A stretch of DNA of 64,000 nucleotides from Agarivorans sp. Toyoura001 (GCF_005405585.1 NZ_BJEQ01000004.1:1-64000); one strand, 5' to 3'; numbered from the stretch's first letter, positions 54,310 through 62,692 are shown. Numbers and translations: made by a program. Notes: a model not told the origin generated them from the sequence alone.

Positions 54310-55185
54310 ATGGAACTAAAAGACTTAAGTCATGGGCAACGCAGTCGCCTAGCGTTTATCGATTTTAGCTTAGAATATTTTGGTGAAGTAAGCCGAGCCG
54401 ATTTGATTAGCCGTTTTCAAACTGGTCTTGCGGCTGCAACTAGAGATCTATCAAGCTACAAGCAGTTTGCGCCCAACAATGCTTTTCTTGATCACAAGGC
54501 GCGTCGCTATTTAAGACGAGATCAATTTAGTCCGCTGTTTTCCCATAATCCAGAAGCCATTTTAACCGGCCTATCTCATGGCTTTGGCGACGGCTTATCA
54601 TTTCCACTAGAACCTAGTGATACCTGCTTTGACGCCGTACGCTTGGTGCACCCTAAAGCAGAGTTTATTGCGGCTATTATGCGCGCTATTCATCATCGCG
54701 TTCCCTTACAATGTTTGTATTTGTCTGTTTCATCGGGGGAATCTAGCCGAGAGATCGTTCCGCATAGCTTGGTTAATAATGGTCACCGTTGGCATGTACG
54801 TGCTTTTGACCGGGTGAGTAGCAGTTTTCGTGATTTTGTATGCACCCGCTTTACCCAGCTTGCTGTGCTGGATCAGTCTATCGAGACCTTAGAAGCCCGT
54901 GAATACGATAAACAGTGGAATCACATTGTTGAGCTTGAACTGATTGCTCACCCAAGCTTGGTTCATCCACAGGCCATTGAGCTGGACTACGCGATGCATA
55001 ATGGCTTACTAACCTTAGAAGTAAGGGCTGCGTTAGCAGGGTATTTGCTGCGACAATGGAATGTAGATTGTTCGACTGCACATAGCTTAAGTGGTGGCGA
55101 GTATCAGCTAGCCTTAAAAGACTGTTCAGTGCTTAAAGGTGTGGCTGGCTTGGCCATTGCGCCTGGTTGGACAGCTAGCGAATAA
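54310..55185 (+). CDS. WYL-domain transcriptional regulator (BrxR/CapW-like)
   Basis: 291 residues. Winged helix at about 10-72 ('RSRLAFIDFSLEYFGEVSRADLISRF', 'ATRDLSSYKQFAPNNAFLD'), WYL domain at about 115-185 ('VPLQCLYLSVSSGESSREIVPHSLVNNGHRWHVRAFDRVSSSFRDFVCTRF') and a C-terminal WCX-like extension. The pattern 'R-I-PH-LV-NG-RWHVRA' is that of the BrxR/CapW group which controls many phage-defence islands, though other members have no defence link. It is followed after 10 bases by a 72-residue unknown gene. No recognisable defence effector is nearby. Confidence 0.83.
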   Translation: MELKDLSHGQRSRLAFIDFSLEYFGEVSRADLISRFQTGLAAATRDLSSYKQFAPNNAFLDHKARRYLRRDQFSPLFSHNPEAILTGLSHGFGDGLSFPLEPSDTCFDAVRLVHPKAEFIAAIMRAIHHRVPLQCLYLSVSSGESSREIVPHSLVNNGHRWHVRAFDRVSSSFRDFVCTRFTQLAVLDQSIETLEAREYDKQWNHIVELELIAHPSLVHPQAIELDYAMHNGLLTLEVRAALAGYLLRQWNVDCSTAHSLSGGEYQLALKDCSVLKGVAGLAIAPGWTASE

Positions 55186-55195
55186 GGGGATCAAA

Positions 55196-55414
55196 ATGCG
55201 CGACAGTCTTAAACAACATATTGTGACAGTGTGCGATAAGAAAATGGCCAGCAAAGGGAGTGATGTAGGGCTCTCTTTTTATGCGTTTTTCGCCAATAAA
55301 AATGATGATCCTGTTTTGCTAATGGAAGCCGCTAGCTGGTGGATAAGCGCCCATCAGCTTAATCATTTTGAAAAAGCCCACAAAATTAAGGCTTTAGTTG
55401 AGTCCGAGCTGTAA
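55196..55414 (+). CDS. Small hypothetical protein downstream of the WYL regulator
   Basis: 72 residues, soluble, helical and lysine-rich at the start: 'MRDSLKQHIVTVCDKKMASK', then 'VGLSFYAFFANKNDDPVLLMEAASWWISAHQLNHFEKAHKIKALVE'. ATG 55196 follows GGGGATC. It lies 10 bases after the WYL stop and is almost certainly co-transcribed. I do not recognise the family. A co-repressor, effector sensor or antitoxin-like role would be speculation. Confidence 0.6.
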   Translation: MRDSLKQHIVTVCDKKMASKGSDVGLSFYAFFANKNDDPVLLMEAASWWISAHQLNHFEKAHKIKALVESEL

Positions 55415-55541
55415 TTACGAAGCAAAGAGTGTTACTAGCATAGCGTGGCACTCTTGAATGTAGATTATTTACCCACTAGAATGGCGAACTTTTATTGTTT
55501 AATAGAAGGTTATGTCGCTTAGTTGCGCCATTGGTAGTTAA

Positions 55542-56204
55542 ATGTTTGGTTCTGGTTGGTCGGAAAAAGCACTGTTAAGCTTTTCTAGTTTCTCCTCTTT
55601 ATTTTTTGCATTACTGGGTATCAGTTTAGGGTTATGGGCTGGTTCTTTAGTGATTGTATTTGATGGTGCTTACTCCTTAGTCAGTTTAGCGCTCACCTTG
55701 GTATCACTAGGTTCCTTAGCGCTAAAGAAGCACCCTGTATTTGATGATAAACCCAACAAAGCGCTGATGATTGAGCCTGCGGTTGTTGCTTTTAAAGGTT
55801 TAGCGATTAGCGTGATGTGTCTGGTGTCTTTTGCTACTGCTGTGTTAGCTATTATTCATGGCGGGCGTGACGTTGATACAGGATTGGCGTTAATTTTTGG
55901 CCTTGTTAATGTAGTGGGTTGTGTCGCAACGTATTGGATTTTAAATAAAAGTGCTTCTCAGTCGGCGCTGTTAGATGCGGAAGCAAAACAATGGTTAATG
56001 GACAGTGTTATTAGCGCGTCGGTGTTAATGGGCTTTGGCATTGCGATTGTGCTGACTAAAACACGGTATGCAGAATTTGCGGTGTATGCTGATCCGGTGA
56101 TGGTTATACTTGCTTCAGCGTATTTTATTTGGGTGCCGTTAAAGATGACCTTGAGTGCCGTGAAACAATTACAACAAATTAACCAAGTAGAACTCGGCTA
56201 TTAG
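55542..56204 (+). CDS. Cation-efflux-type membrane protein (CDF superfamily, no C-terminal domain)
   Basis: 220 residues and about six membrane spans, with the CDF first metal motif region 'VIVFDGAYSLVSLALTLVSLGSLAL' (DG..S) and a second half 'EAKQWLMDSVISASVLMGFGIA' (the usual (H/D)xxxD has become WxxxD-like). No cytoplasmic C-terminal ferredoxin-like domain is present, unlike YiiP/ZitB. Divalent metal export is the family role, but the altered second site makes the substrate uncertain. Single gene. Confidence 0.72.
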   Translation: MFGSGWSEKALLSFSSFSSLFFALLGISLGLWAGSLVIVFDGAYSLVSLALTLVSLGSLALKKHPVFDDKPNKALMIEPAVVAFKGLAISVMCLVSFATAVLAIIHGGRDVDTGLALIFGLVNVVGCVATYWILNKSASQSALLDAEAKQWLMDSVISASVLMGFGIAIVLTKTRYAEFAVYADPVMVILASAYFIWVPLKMTLSAVKQLQQINQVELGY

Positions 56205-56255
56205 GCCATTATTGGCGCTAATCGAGGAATTGCGCCAATAAAAATGGGATGCGAC

Positions 56256-56633
56256 TTACTCTGCGTAGCAGCTATCCCAATCGCCATAATTTGCATCACC
56301 AGCAAGAACTTGCAGTTCAACATCGCCTAGTACTTCAACGATAGTGGCATTTGCTTGTGCAACAACAGCTTCTAGCTCAGCTTGCTCAGTGAAGAAGTTG
56401 ATTGCTACGTGGTATTGCTCGTTAAAGTAAGCAATAAACAAATCCCAACCTTGCTGCTGTTGAGTCGCGGCAAGTGCAGCGTCTACTTCGTCAAATTTCT
56501 CGATATCAGCAACAAATCTAATCTCTGCGCAGGTTTGTGCGAAAGGACCAATCGCTAACTTTTTCAAATGGCGTGGTTTGTGATGGCTTTTAGCTTCAGG
56601 TTTCGCTAAATCTGGAACGGCAATAAGAGTCAT
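56256..56633 (-). CDS. YggL-like (DUF469) small protein, tentative
   Basis: 125 residues. A basic start 'KSHHKPRHLKKLAIGPFAQTCAEIRF' resembles YggL's 'RRxxKKLxIGEFxELGF' entry, followed by an acidic alternation of helix and strand ('DEVDAALAATQQQQGWDLFIAYFNEQYHVAINFF') and an acidic end 'GDANYGDWDSCYAE'. YggL binds the 50S ribosome in E. coli. The match is by eye and limited to the N-terminus and length, so family membership is uncertain. ATG at 56633. Confidence 0.55.
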   Translation of the reverse strand: MTLIAVPDLAKPEAKSHHKPRHLKKLAIGPFAQTCAEIRFVADIEKFDEVDAALAATQQQQGWDLFIAYFNEQYHVAINFFTEQAELEAVVAQANATIVEVLGDVELQVLAGDANYGDWDSCYAE

Positions 56634-57062
56634 TATTGTTACCTAGTAAAGATGGAAATAGGGTAGCGTAATGGGCAATCAAAGTTGCCAACTACAATTG
56701 CACGCGAGCTTAGTCTAGCTCTAGGTATAGCGCAAGCTAAAGCTGAACAATCGGCTTTTCTTTAGCTCTCAAAGAATCTGTATAGTAATGCTTACAGCGA
56801 ATCATGCTGGATCTAAGTGGCTTCTCTCAAGATGGGTTAGTATTACTAGTGTGCTAGCGAAGATGTTGTTGGTTTGAGCCACTGACGCTGCGCGAGGTAT
56901 TGAAAGCCTATTTAAACATGCAGGCAATAAACACTTCCCTTATTGCCGTCTTGTTAGGCTGAATGTTTCGCACTTTTCGCTTTATTTGAACTTCTATTTT
57001 ATTTTATATATTCACGTTCTCGCGTGACTCCCACCTAAGGCCTGCGGCCTTAGGTTTTTTTT
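56634..57062 (+). ncRNA. Gene-free region ending in a strong plus-strand terminator: possible small RNA
   Basis: No ORF on either strand explains the terminator at 57034-57062, and the previous plus-strand gene stops at 56204, 830 bases earlier with a minus gene between. Possible promoter: extended -10 TGTATAGT near 56771-56778 with a weak -35. A second structured element is the 8-base stem GGCAATAA / TTATTGCC at 56923-56947. If real, the transcript would start near 56785 and be about 275 nt; a shorter one from an AT-rich promoter near 56987-57011 is also possible. Borders uncertain. Confidence 0.33.
57034..57062 (+). terminator. Orphan intrinsic terminator
   Basis: CCTAAGGCC-TGC-GGCCTTAGG followed by eight T. 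The T run is on the plus strand only, so it does not serve the minus-strand GarR-like gene that ends at 57072. Confidence 0.85.
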
Positions 57063-57071
57063 GAGCGCAAG

Positions 57072-57962
57072 TTATCGCGCTTCTTGATCAAATTGTTTGA
57101 TTAAGGCTGAGGTATCAGCACGTGAGAACCCACGTTGCTGCAATTTGGCATACTGTTCATCAACCTGTTTTGCCAATGGTAGCGGCACACCTAGCTTGTC
57201 AGCTTCATTAAAACAAATGGCTAAGTCTTTACGCATCCAGTCTATCGCAAAACCAAAATCAAACTGGTTGTTTGCCATGCTTTTCGCTCGATTCGTCAAT
57301 TGCCAGCTTCCGGCTGCGCCATGTTGCAATACCTCCACAACGGTATCAATGTTTAGGTCAGCCGCCTTTGCAAGCTGTAAAGCCTCAGATAAGCCCTGTA
57401 AAATACCACTGATACAAAGTTGATTGACCATTTTGCAGGTTTGTCCGTAGCCTGCAGAACCAACTAACGTAACGGCTTTGGCATAACTGCCAAGTAAGCT
57501 CTCCACTTTATCTAGGGTGGTTTGCTCGCCACCCACCATGACTGTTAATGCGCCGTTTACTGCACCCGCTTCACCGCCAGATACCGGGGCGTCTAGAAAT
57601 GCTAATTCATGTTGTTGAGCGGCACTATATAGCTCACGTGCTAATTCAGCAGATGCGGTGGTGTGGTCGATTAAAATGCTACCTGGTTTGGCTGCAGGCA
57701 TAATGCCATTTTCGCTAAGGCATACAGCCCGTACATCTTGGTCGTTGCCCACACAAGTAATAATTACATCGGCTTGGGCGGCGGCTTCTGCTGGGGTAAA
57801 GGCTTGCGTGCCGGTGTATTGCTCTAACCAGCGTTTTGCTGTGGCATCGGTGCGGTTATACACCACCAACTCGTAGCCCTTGTTGCTTAAATGTCCAGCC
57901 ATAGGAAAACCCATTGTTCCTAAGCCAATAAATGCAACCGTGGTTAGAGGTGCTTTACTCAT
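57072..57962 (-). CDS. Beta-hydroxyacid dehydrogenase, GarR/MmsB/GLYR type
   Basis: NAD(P)-dependent reduction/oxidation of a small beta-hydroxyacid. 296 residues. Dinucleotide loop 'VAFIGLGTMGFPMAGHLSNKGYELVVYNRT' at the N-terminus, substrate motif 'FLDAPVSGGEAGAVNGAL', catalytic Lys in 'GYGQTCKMVNQLCISGILQGLSEAL', and 'KDLAICFNEADKLGVPLPLA' near the C-terminus. Members act on tartronate semialdehyde, 3-hydroxyisobutyrate or glyoxylate/succinic semialdehyde; none is excluded here. The ATG at 57962 is preceded by AAAGGGAA. A 28-base palindrome lies 55 bases upstream, a probable operator. Confidence 0.88.
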   Translation of the reverse strand: MSKAPLTTVAFIGLGTMGFPMAGHLSNKGYELVVYNRTDATAKRWLEQYTGTQAFTPAEAAAQADVIITCVGNDQDVRAVCLSENGIMPAAKPGSILIDHTTASAELARELYSAAQQHELAFLDAPVSGGEAGAVNGALTVMVGGEQTTLDKVESLLGSYAKAVTLVGSAGYGQTCKMVNQLCISGILQGLSEALQLAKAADLNIDTVVEVLQHGAAGSWQLTNRAKSMANNQFDFGFAIDWMRKDLAICFNEADKLGVPLPLAKQVDEQYAKLQQRGFSRADTSALIKQFDQEAR

Positions 57963-58017
57963 CGTGTATTCCCTTTAAATGTTTAAGCAAGTAGTTTGCG
58001 GCAATCAATAAAATGAT

Positions 58018-58045
58018 GTTTACATTGAACTAGTTCAATGTAAAC
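58018..58045. promoter_or_regulatory. Perfect 28-base palindrome, probable operator
   Basis: Half GTTTACATTGAACT is followed by its exact complement, ending in TGTAAAC. 14-base half-sites with no spacer, 55 bases upstream of the beta-hydroxyacid dehydrogenase start. Related copies nearby: GTTCA-C-TGAAC at 58047-58057 and TAGTTCAA at 58117-58124, which repeats the inner half-site. No T tract, so not a terminator. Best read as the operator array of an unlinked regulator. Confidence 0.75.
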
Positions 58046-58282
58046 GGTTCACTGAACTTAGCGTAAGTTTTCGACAAATTGACTTGTTTTACTAGTGCAA
58101 TGGCAAAGCGCACTACTAGTTCAACATAGTGAGTTGTTGTGACTATTGAAAGCGATAAAAAATGTGAAGTGTTCTAATCGATTGAGCGCTTAGCAACGTA
58201 GTGATTTTATAACTTCAAATTATTGTCACTGGCACTGCTCAATAGAGCGGATGCAGCTTATACAATCCACATGAGAAACCTT

Positions 58283-58765
58283 ATGAACATTTTTATTCTG
58301 GACCATGATATTAAACGCTGTGCGCAGTTTCACTGCGACCAACATGTGGTAAAAATGATTTTAGAAAGCGTTCAAATGTTGTGTACCGCTTTAAATAAAA
58401 AAGGATTTACTACGCCTTACAAATCTACTCACCTTAACCACCCTTGTGTGCTTTGGGTTGAGCAATCTTATGACAATTTTTTGTGGCTTAAGCAATTAAC
58501 AGTAGAATTAAACCGAGAGTACCGTTATCGCTATAACAAAGAGGTAGACCATAAGTCGATGGCGGTGCTGGAGAAGCTTACCGAATTTCACTATGGCCAA
58601 AAGGGCTTGACCGAATTCGCTCAAGCTATGCCCCTTGAATATAAACAAACAGGGGATGCGGTAGAGGCTTATCGCCAGTTTTATTTGGCTGAGAAAATGT
58701 CGTTTGCAAAATGGACTAAGCGACCAATGCCAGCTTGGGTGAATCAAAATTCCTTTTCTAGGTAG
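58283..58765 (+). CDS. Conserved 160-residue protein, Pyr_excise-like
   Basis: 160 residues from ATG 58283, chosen because the family I recall starts 'MNIFILD'; frames from 58223 add an unlikely leader. 'NIFILDHDIKRCAQFHCDQHVVKMILESVQMLCTAL' has the His/Cys-rich start of proteins annotated as pyrimidine dimer excision-like (T4 endonuclease V relatives); it lacks a clear match to the catalytic N-terminal Thr/Glu of T4 EndoV. 'YKSTHLNHPCVLWV' follows. Common in phages and bacteria, function unproven. GAGA lies upstream. Confidence 0.72.
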   Translation: MNIFILDHDIKRCAQFHCDQHVVKMILESVQMLCTALNKKGFTTPYKSTHLNHPCVLWVEQSYDNFLWLKQLTVELNREYRYRYNKEVDHKSMAVLEKLTEFHYGQKGLTEFAQAMPLEYKQTGDAVEAYRQFYLAEKMSFAKWTKRPMPAWVNQNSFSR

Positions 58766-58901
58766 CTGCTTTACTGCGTGCTCAGCAAAGCGGTGTACAA
58801 ATTAAAACCTGGCTAGTTTGATATACTTGCATAGTATCTCGTAAGGCTCTTCGCTTCAGCGTTCGCCCTCATGCTATTTTTTATGGAATATCGATATCTC
58901 T

Positions 58902-60266
58902 ATGCAAGCTTTGTTAGCGAGTTTTAACCCGCAAGCTCGTCCTTTATACCTGGAAATAGCCCGTTGCATTGAGAATGCAATATTAAAGGGGCACTTAGCT
59001 TACCAAAACAAGTTACCTGCTCATCGCGTTTTAGCCAAAGAGATTGGCAGTAGTGCCGTTACGGTGCGGCAGGCTTATCAAGAATTAGAAAGCAAAGCCT
59101 TGATAAGTTCGGGAGTGGGGCAAGGCACTTTTGTTTCATTTAACGTAAACCTTAGCGACGGTATAAAAGGGCGAACTCGAAATGAGTTTAACCTTTCCTT
59201 AGTTACACCATTAAATGGACCCTTATTAGCCCCCTTACGTACTCAGCTTAAGGCCTTAGCTGGCGATGACTTGGCAGCATATTGCGATTACGAAGATGAT
59301 GCCGGTAATCCAGAGCAACTAGCTATTATGCACCAATGGCTACAAAGCCAAGGTGTTGTGTCTGAGCAAAGCCAAGTAATAGTTTGCCACGGTGCGCAAC
59401 ATGCATTGTTAGTGGCAGTGCTTGCCACTACCCAAGTGGGTGATCGAGTAGCGGTAGAGCGCTTATGTTACCCCGGGATTCTTTCAGTACTTCGACAAAC
59501 GGGCCGTATACCGGTACCTATTGACTTAGACGAACAAGGTTTATTGGTTGAATCGTTAGAAAAACAATATCAACAGCAAGCTATTAGGGCCTTAGTATTG
59601 GTGGCTTCTTGTCAAAATCCAACCGCAAGCGTGATGCCAAATCAGCGGCGACAACAGTTGGCTGCGCTAGTTAATCGCTATGCTATTCAAGTGATTGATG
59701 ACGATATTTATGGCTTTTTAGCAGACGACAACATCAAGCCTTTTTATTGTTTTGCGCCACAGCAAACGGTTTATTTAACCAGCTTGTCTAAGTGCGTCTC
59801 GCCTAGTTTGCGTTTAGGCTTATTGGTGGTACCCAAAAGTGAGCGTGATGACTACATAAACTTAGTGAGAACAACGGTATGGCTGCCTTCCCCTTTACTC
59901 ATGCAATTGGCTTGTCAGCTAATAACAAGCGGCGCTGTGGCTCAAATTAGCCAGTGGCAAAAGCGCCAGGCCTTAGTCCGTCAGCAAGCTGCGAAACACA
60001 TTTTTAGTGAGTTAGAGTTTGTGAATCAAGCGCTCGTTGAGCACTGTGCTTATCATCTTTGGCTTTACTTGCCACAAGGCTGGACCAGTAAATCCTTTGT
60101 AGCGGTGATGCTAAAACACCGTATTCACCTTAGCGGTGAGCAACATTTTAGTGTTGAAGGCCAACAAAGACCCGCAGTGCGGATAAGCTTAATGGCCACG
60201 CAGGACATTGAACAATTAAAGCACGCACTTGGTTTGATCCGTGATGTATTGCTGAGGCGTATTTAG
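58902..60266 (+). CDS. MocR-type transcriptional regulator (GntR helix-turn-helix plus aminotransferase domain)
   Basis: 454 residues. GntR winged helix at 10-80 ('RPLYLEIARCIENAILKGHLAYQNKLPAHRVLAKEIGSSAVTVRQAYQELESKALI'), then a fold-type I aminotransferase domain (about 110-450) with Asp in 'QVIDDDIYGFLAD' and the PLP lysine in 'TSLSKCVSPSLRLGLLV'. Such MocR/PdxR/GabR proteins use PLP as cofactor or effector. Its target is unclear: the neighbours are a conserved protein of unknown role and HxlR. Opposes the HxlR gene, with one base between. Confidence 0.9.
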   Translation: MQALLASFNPQARPLYLEIARCIENAILKGHLAYQNKLPAHRVLAKEIGSSAVTVRQAYQELESKALISSGVGQGTFVSFNVNLSDGIKGRTRNEFNLSLVTPLNGPLLAPLRTQLKALAGDDLAAYCDYEDDAGNPEQLAIMHQWLQSQGVVSEQSQVIVCHGAQHALLVAVLATTQVGDRVAVERLCYPGILSVLRQTGRIPVPIDLDEQGLLVESLEKQYQQQAIRALVLVASCQNPTASVMPNQRRQQLAALVNRYAIQVIDDDIYGFLADDNIKPFYCFAPQQTVYLTSLSKCVSPSLRLGLLVVPKSERDDYINLVRTTVWLPSPLLMQLACQLITSGAVAQISQWQKRQALVRQQAAKHIFSELEFVNQALVEHCAYHLWLYLPQGWTSKSFVAVMLKHRIHLSGEQHFSVEGQQRPAVRISLMATQDIEQLKHALGLIRDVLLRRI

Positions 60267-60267
60267 A

Positions 60268-60630
60268 TCACTCGTGGGCTTTTTGATAGTCTTTTCCCCA
60301 AGCACATAATAAATCTAAGGCTGGATTTAGTTGCTCGGCTAAAAATGTCGGGGTGTACTCCACTCTAGGCGGCACTTCAGCATATACTTTTCGTTCGATC
60401 AGTTTATCTTTTTCCAAATTACGCAGTTGCTGGGTTAGCGTTTTTTGAGTGATTTTAGGGATCTCTCTTTTCAACTCACCAAAGCGAAGCGTTTTCCCTC
60501 GTAGCTGATACAAGATAATCACTTTCCATTTTCCACCAATCACATCAATGGCTGTAGTCACCGGACATTCATGCATTGTCTCAGAAACTTCATATTTTTT
60601 TTCGTGGCTGGAAGCCGCTGAATCCAACAT
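60268..60630 (-). CDS. HxlR-family transcriptional regulator
   Basis: 120 residues. HxlR winged helix: 'CPVTTAIDVIGGKWKVIILYQLRGKTLRFGELKREIPKITQKTLTQQLRNLEKDKLIERKVYAEVPPRVEYTPTF'. A single Cys in 'HECPVTTA' just before the HTH is the redox/electrophile-sensing position of YodB/QorR-type members. It is divergent from GST and an old yellow enzyme, both electrophile-handling, so it probably represses them and responds to quinones or other reactive electrophiles. Confidence 0.9.
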   Translation of the reverse strand: MLDSAASSHEKKYEVSETMHECPVTTAIDVIGGKWKVIILYQLRGKTLRFGELKREIPKITQKTLTQQLRNLEKDKLIERKVYAEVPPRVEYTPTFLAEQLNPALDLLCAWGKDYQKAHE

Positions 60631-60693
60631 TAGGCACCTCTAGGAAACTAAATATCTAATTTGTGCGTACTTGTAGTTCGTCAAAACATTCTT

Positions 60694-60750
60694 ATAGTTA
60701 CCAAAAGATACTATGTTTCGTTTGGATACAAAAGTTGTATTTGGTAACCA
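60694..60750. promoter_or_regulatory. Probable HxlR operator region
   Basis: Between the divergent HxlR and GST genes: ATAGT-N11-ACTAT (60694-60714), ATACAA-AAG-TTGTAT (60726-60740) and TGGTAACCA (60742-60750), with GTTACC (60697-60702) and GGTAAC (60743-60748) as opposed copies. HxlR proteins bind short inverted repeats with AT-rich centres. Confidence 0.55.
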
Positions 60751-60786
60751 GGTGAATATTTGTTTGTTACAACAAGGAAAAATATC

Positions 60787-61467
60787 ATGCCCACCACCTA
60801 CCAGCCCAATCAAAGTATTGAACTGATTAGTTTTAAGCTTTGCCCTTTTGTTCAACGTTCGGTGATTACCTTACTGCACAAAGGGATCGACTTCAAAATA
60901 CAATATGTTGATTTGGCTAACAAACCAGACTGGTTTCTCGCACTGTCACCTTTAGGTAAGGTACCAGTATTGAAATATGGTGACCAAGTCTTGTTTGAGT
61001 CAGCAGTGATTAATGAGTTTCTAGATGAAATTACCGAAGGCTCGTTGATGCCAGTAGATCCTTTGCAAAAAGCCAAAGACCGAGGGTGGATTGAATATGC
61101 TAGCCAAGTGTTAATGGCTCAGTATCAAACGTCGATGGCGAAAAATCAAGACGATTACCATTCAGCCTTAGCGGGCCTAAAAGACAAGCTAAGCCGCTTA
61201 GAAAATCTTACTACTGAAAACGCCTATTTTAATGGGGATGATTTAGCCTTAATCGATACTGCATTAGCTCCTCTATTCACCCGTTTCGCGGCTACGAAAG
61301 CATTATACGCTAAAGATTGGTTGGCCGATTTTCCTCGCTTAAGTGGTTTAGGCGAGCGTTTGTTGGCCTTACCTGCGGTGCAGCGTTCAGTGGTCGACGA
61401 CTTTAATCAATTGTACGCCGAATATTGGCTTAAAGCCGAAAGCTATTTGGCACTAAGTAATAGATAA
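60787..61467 (+). CDS. Glutathione S-transferase-like protein
   Basis: 226 residues from ATG 60787, with AAGGA upstream; TTG/ATG-like starts before it are rejected. Thioredoxin-fold N-domain: 'LISFKLCPFVQRSVITLLHKGIDFKIQYVDLANKPDWFLALSPLGKVPVLKYGDQVLFESAVINEFLDE' with Cys and the cis-Pro 'VPVL' and 'ES' glutathione site, then an all-helical C-domain. The Cys-Pro-Phe active site is that of omega-like GSTs, which act in thiol transfer and dehydroascorbate reduction. In operon with the downstream OYE. Confidence 0.88.
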   Translation: MPTTYQPNQSIELISFKLCPFVQRSVITLLHKGIDFKIQYVDLANKPDWFLALSPLGKVPVLKYGDQVLFESAVINEFLDEITEGSLMPVDPLQKAKDRGWIEYASQVLMAQYQTSMAKNQDDYHSALAGLKDKLSRLENLTTENAYFNGDDLALIDTALAPLFTRFAATKALYAKDWLADFPRLSGLGERLLALPAVQRSVVDDFNQLYAEYWLKAESYLALSNR

Positions 61468-61507
61468 ACCAGCCAAGCCATTTTGTGATAACTGAAAGGA
61501 TTTAATT

Positions 61508-62596
61508 ATGTCTCTAGCAAACTTATTTTCTCCGATTAACTTAGGCGATATTAGCTTAAAGCATCGCGTGGTGATGGCACCGCTTACGCGTTCGCGCTCA
61601 GCCCAACCCGGTGATATACCTCAGGCGCTTAACGTTGAGTATTATCAACAACGCGCCAGTGCCGGGTTAATTATTACTGAAGCTACTCAAGTTTCACCGC
61701 AAGGCAAGGGTTATGCTTTTACACCGGGTATTCACAGCGAGCAACAAATTCAAGGTTGGAAAGCCATTACCGATGCGGTGCACGCTAAGGGCTCAAAAAT
61801 TGTGCTGCAACTATGGCATGTTGGCCGCATTTCTCACTCAGCTATTCAGTTAAATGGGGGGTTACCCGTTGCACCTTCGGCCATAGCACCAGAAGGGCAA
61901 GCATTTACCGAGCAAGGCTTTTTAGATTTTGAAACACCGCGTGCTTTGGAAAGTAATGAAATAGCTTCTATTGTTGAGCAGTTTAAGCAAGCAGCAATTA
62001 ACGCCAAGCAAGCAGGTTTTGATGGCGTAGAAGTGCATGCAGCCAATGGCTATTTGTTAGATCAGTTTCTTAAAGATGGCACTAATCAGCGTAGCGATAA
62101 CTATGGTGGCTCTATCGAAAATAGAGCGCGTTTGACGCTTGAAGTTACTGCTGCCGTTGCTGAAGTATGGGGGAGCGGGAGAGTTGGAGTTCGCATCTCG
62201 CCAACCGGTACTTTCAACTCAATGTCTGATAGCAAGCCTCAAGCTCTTTTTAACCACTTAACTGAGCAGTTAAGCCCAATGAATTTGGCTTACTTACACG
62301 TTGTTGAGAACTTCGCTGGCGCGAGTAACGAAGGCTTTAGCTTTGCCCAAATACGCAGTCGTTTTGCAGGTGCATACATGGCAAACGGTGGCTATGGCGC
62401 AGAGAGTGCAGAACAAGCGATTGCAAATGATAGTACTGACGTGGTGTCTTTTGGCGCGCCATTTATTGCTAACCCCGATTTACCAGAGCGCTTTAAACAA
62501 GGCGCGGATCTGAATGAATTAGATCAAGATACTTTATATGGTGGTAGCGCCAAGGGGTATACCGATTACCCAAGCCTAGTAACCGTAAGTTCTTAA
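61508..62596 (+). CDS. nemA: Old yellow enzyme family ene-reductase (NemA-like)
   Basis: 362 residues (E. coli NemA 365). FMN TIM-barrel: 'LFSPINLGDISLKHRVVMAPLTRSRS', 'QLWHVGRISH', 'GFDGVEVHAANGYLLDQFLKDGTNQRSDNYGGSIENRARL', 'GVRISPTGTFN' and 'YGGSAKGYTDYPSL'. The proton-donor Tyr and His-Asn (HAAN) pair are visible. Reduces activated alkenes and N-ethylmaleimide. It is the second gene after GST under HxlR, a typical electrophile defence operon. A strong terminator follows. Confidence 0.93.
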   Translation: MSLANLFSPINLGDISLKHRVVMAPLTRSRSAQPGDIPQALNVEYYQQRASAGLIITEATQVSPQGKGYAFTPGIHSEQQIQGWKAITDAVHAKGSKIVLQLWHVGRISHSAIQLNGGLPVAPSAIAPEGQAFTEQGFLDFETPRALESNEIASIVEQFKQAAINAKQAGFDGVEVHAANGYLLDQFLKDGTNQRSDNYGGSIENRARLTLEVTAAVAEVWGSGRVGVRISPTGTFNSMSDSKPQALFNHLTEQLSPMNLAYLHVVENFAGASNEGFSFAQIRSRFAGAYMANGGYGAESAEQAIANDSTDVVSFGAPFIANPDLPERFKQGADLNELDQDTLYGGSAKGYTDYPSLVTVSS

Positions 62597-62664
62597 AGTT
62601 TCATTTTTTGCGAAAAAGCTAAAGCAAAAAATGTTTGTGCAAGTCCACATTCCCTGTGGTGTTT

Positions 62665-62690
62665 GGCCTCGCTTGCGAGGCCTTTTTTTT
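62665..62690 (+). terminator. Terminator of the GST-nemA operon
   Basis: GGCCTCGC-TT-GCGAGGCC followed by eight T, about 70 bases after the nemA stop. Confidence 0.93.
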
Positions 62691-62692
62691 GC

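Noticed and set aside
54310-56633. A full BREX, CBASS or other phage-defence island around the WYL gene
   Set aside because: None of the neighbours looks like a methyltransferase, PglZ, Lon-like, cyclase, nuclease or CARF effector; only the regulator type is suggestive.
56987-57012. TTGAAC / TATTCA promoter directly before the orphan terminator
   Set aside because: It would give a transcript of only about 40 bases consisting mostly of the terminator; kept only as a weak alternative start.
60640-60855. 71-codon minus frame between HxlR and GST
   Set aside because: It overlaps the GST start and the operator region; no family resemblance.
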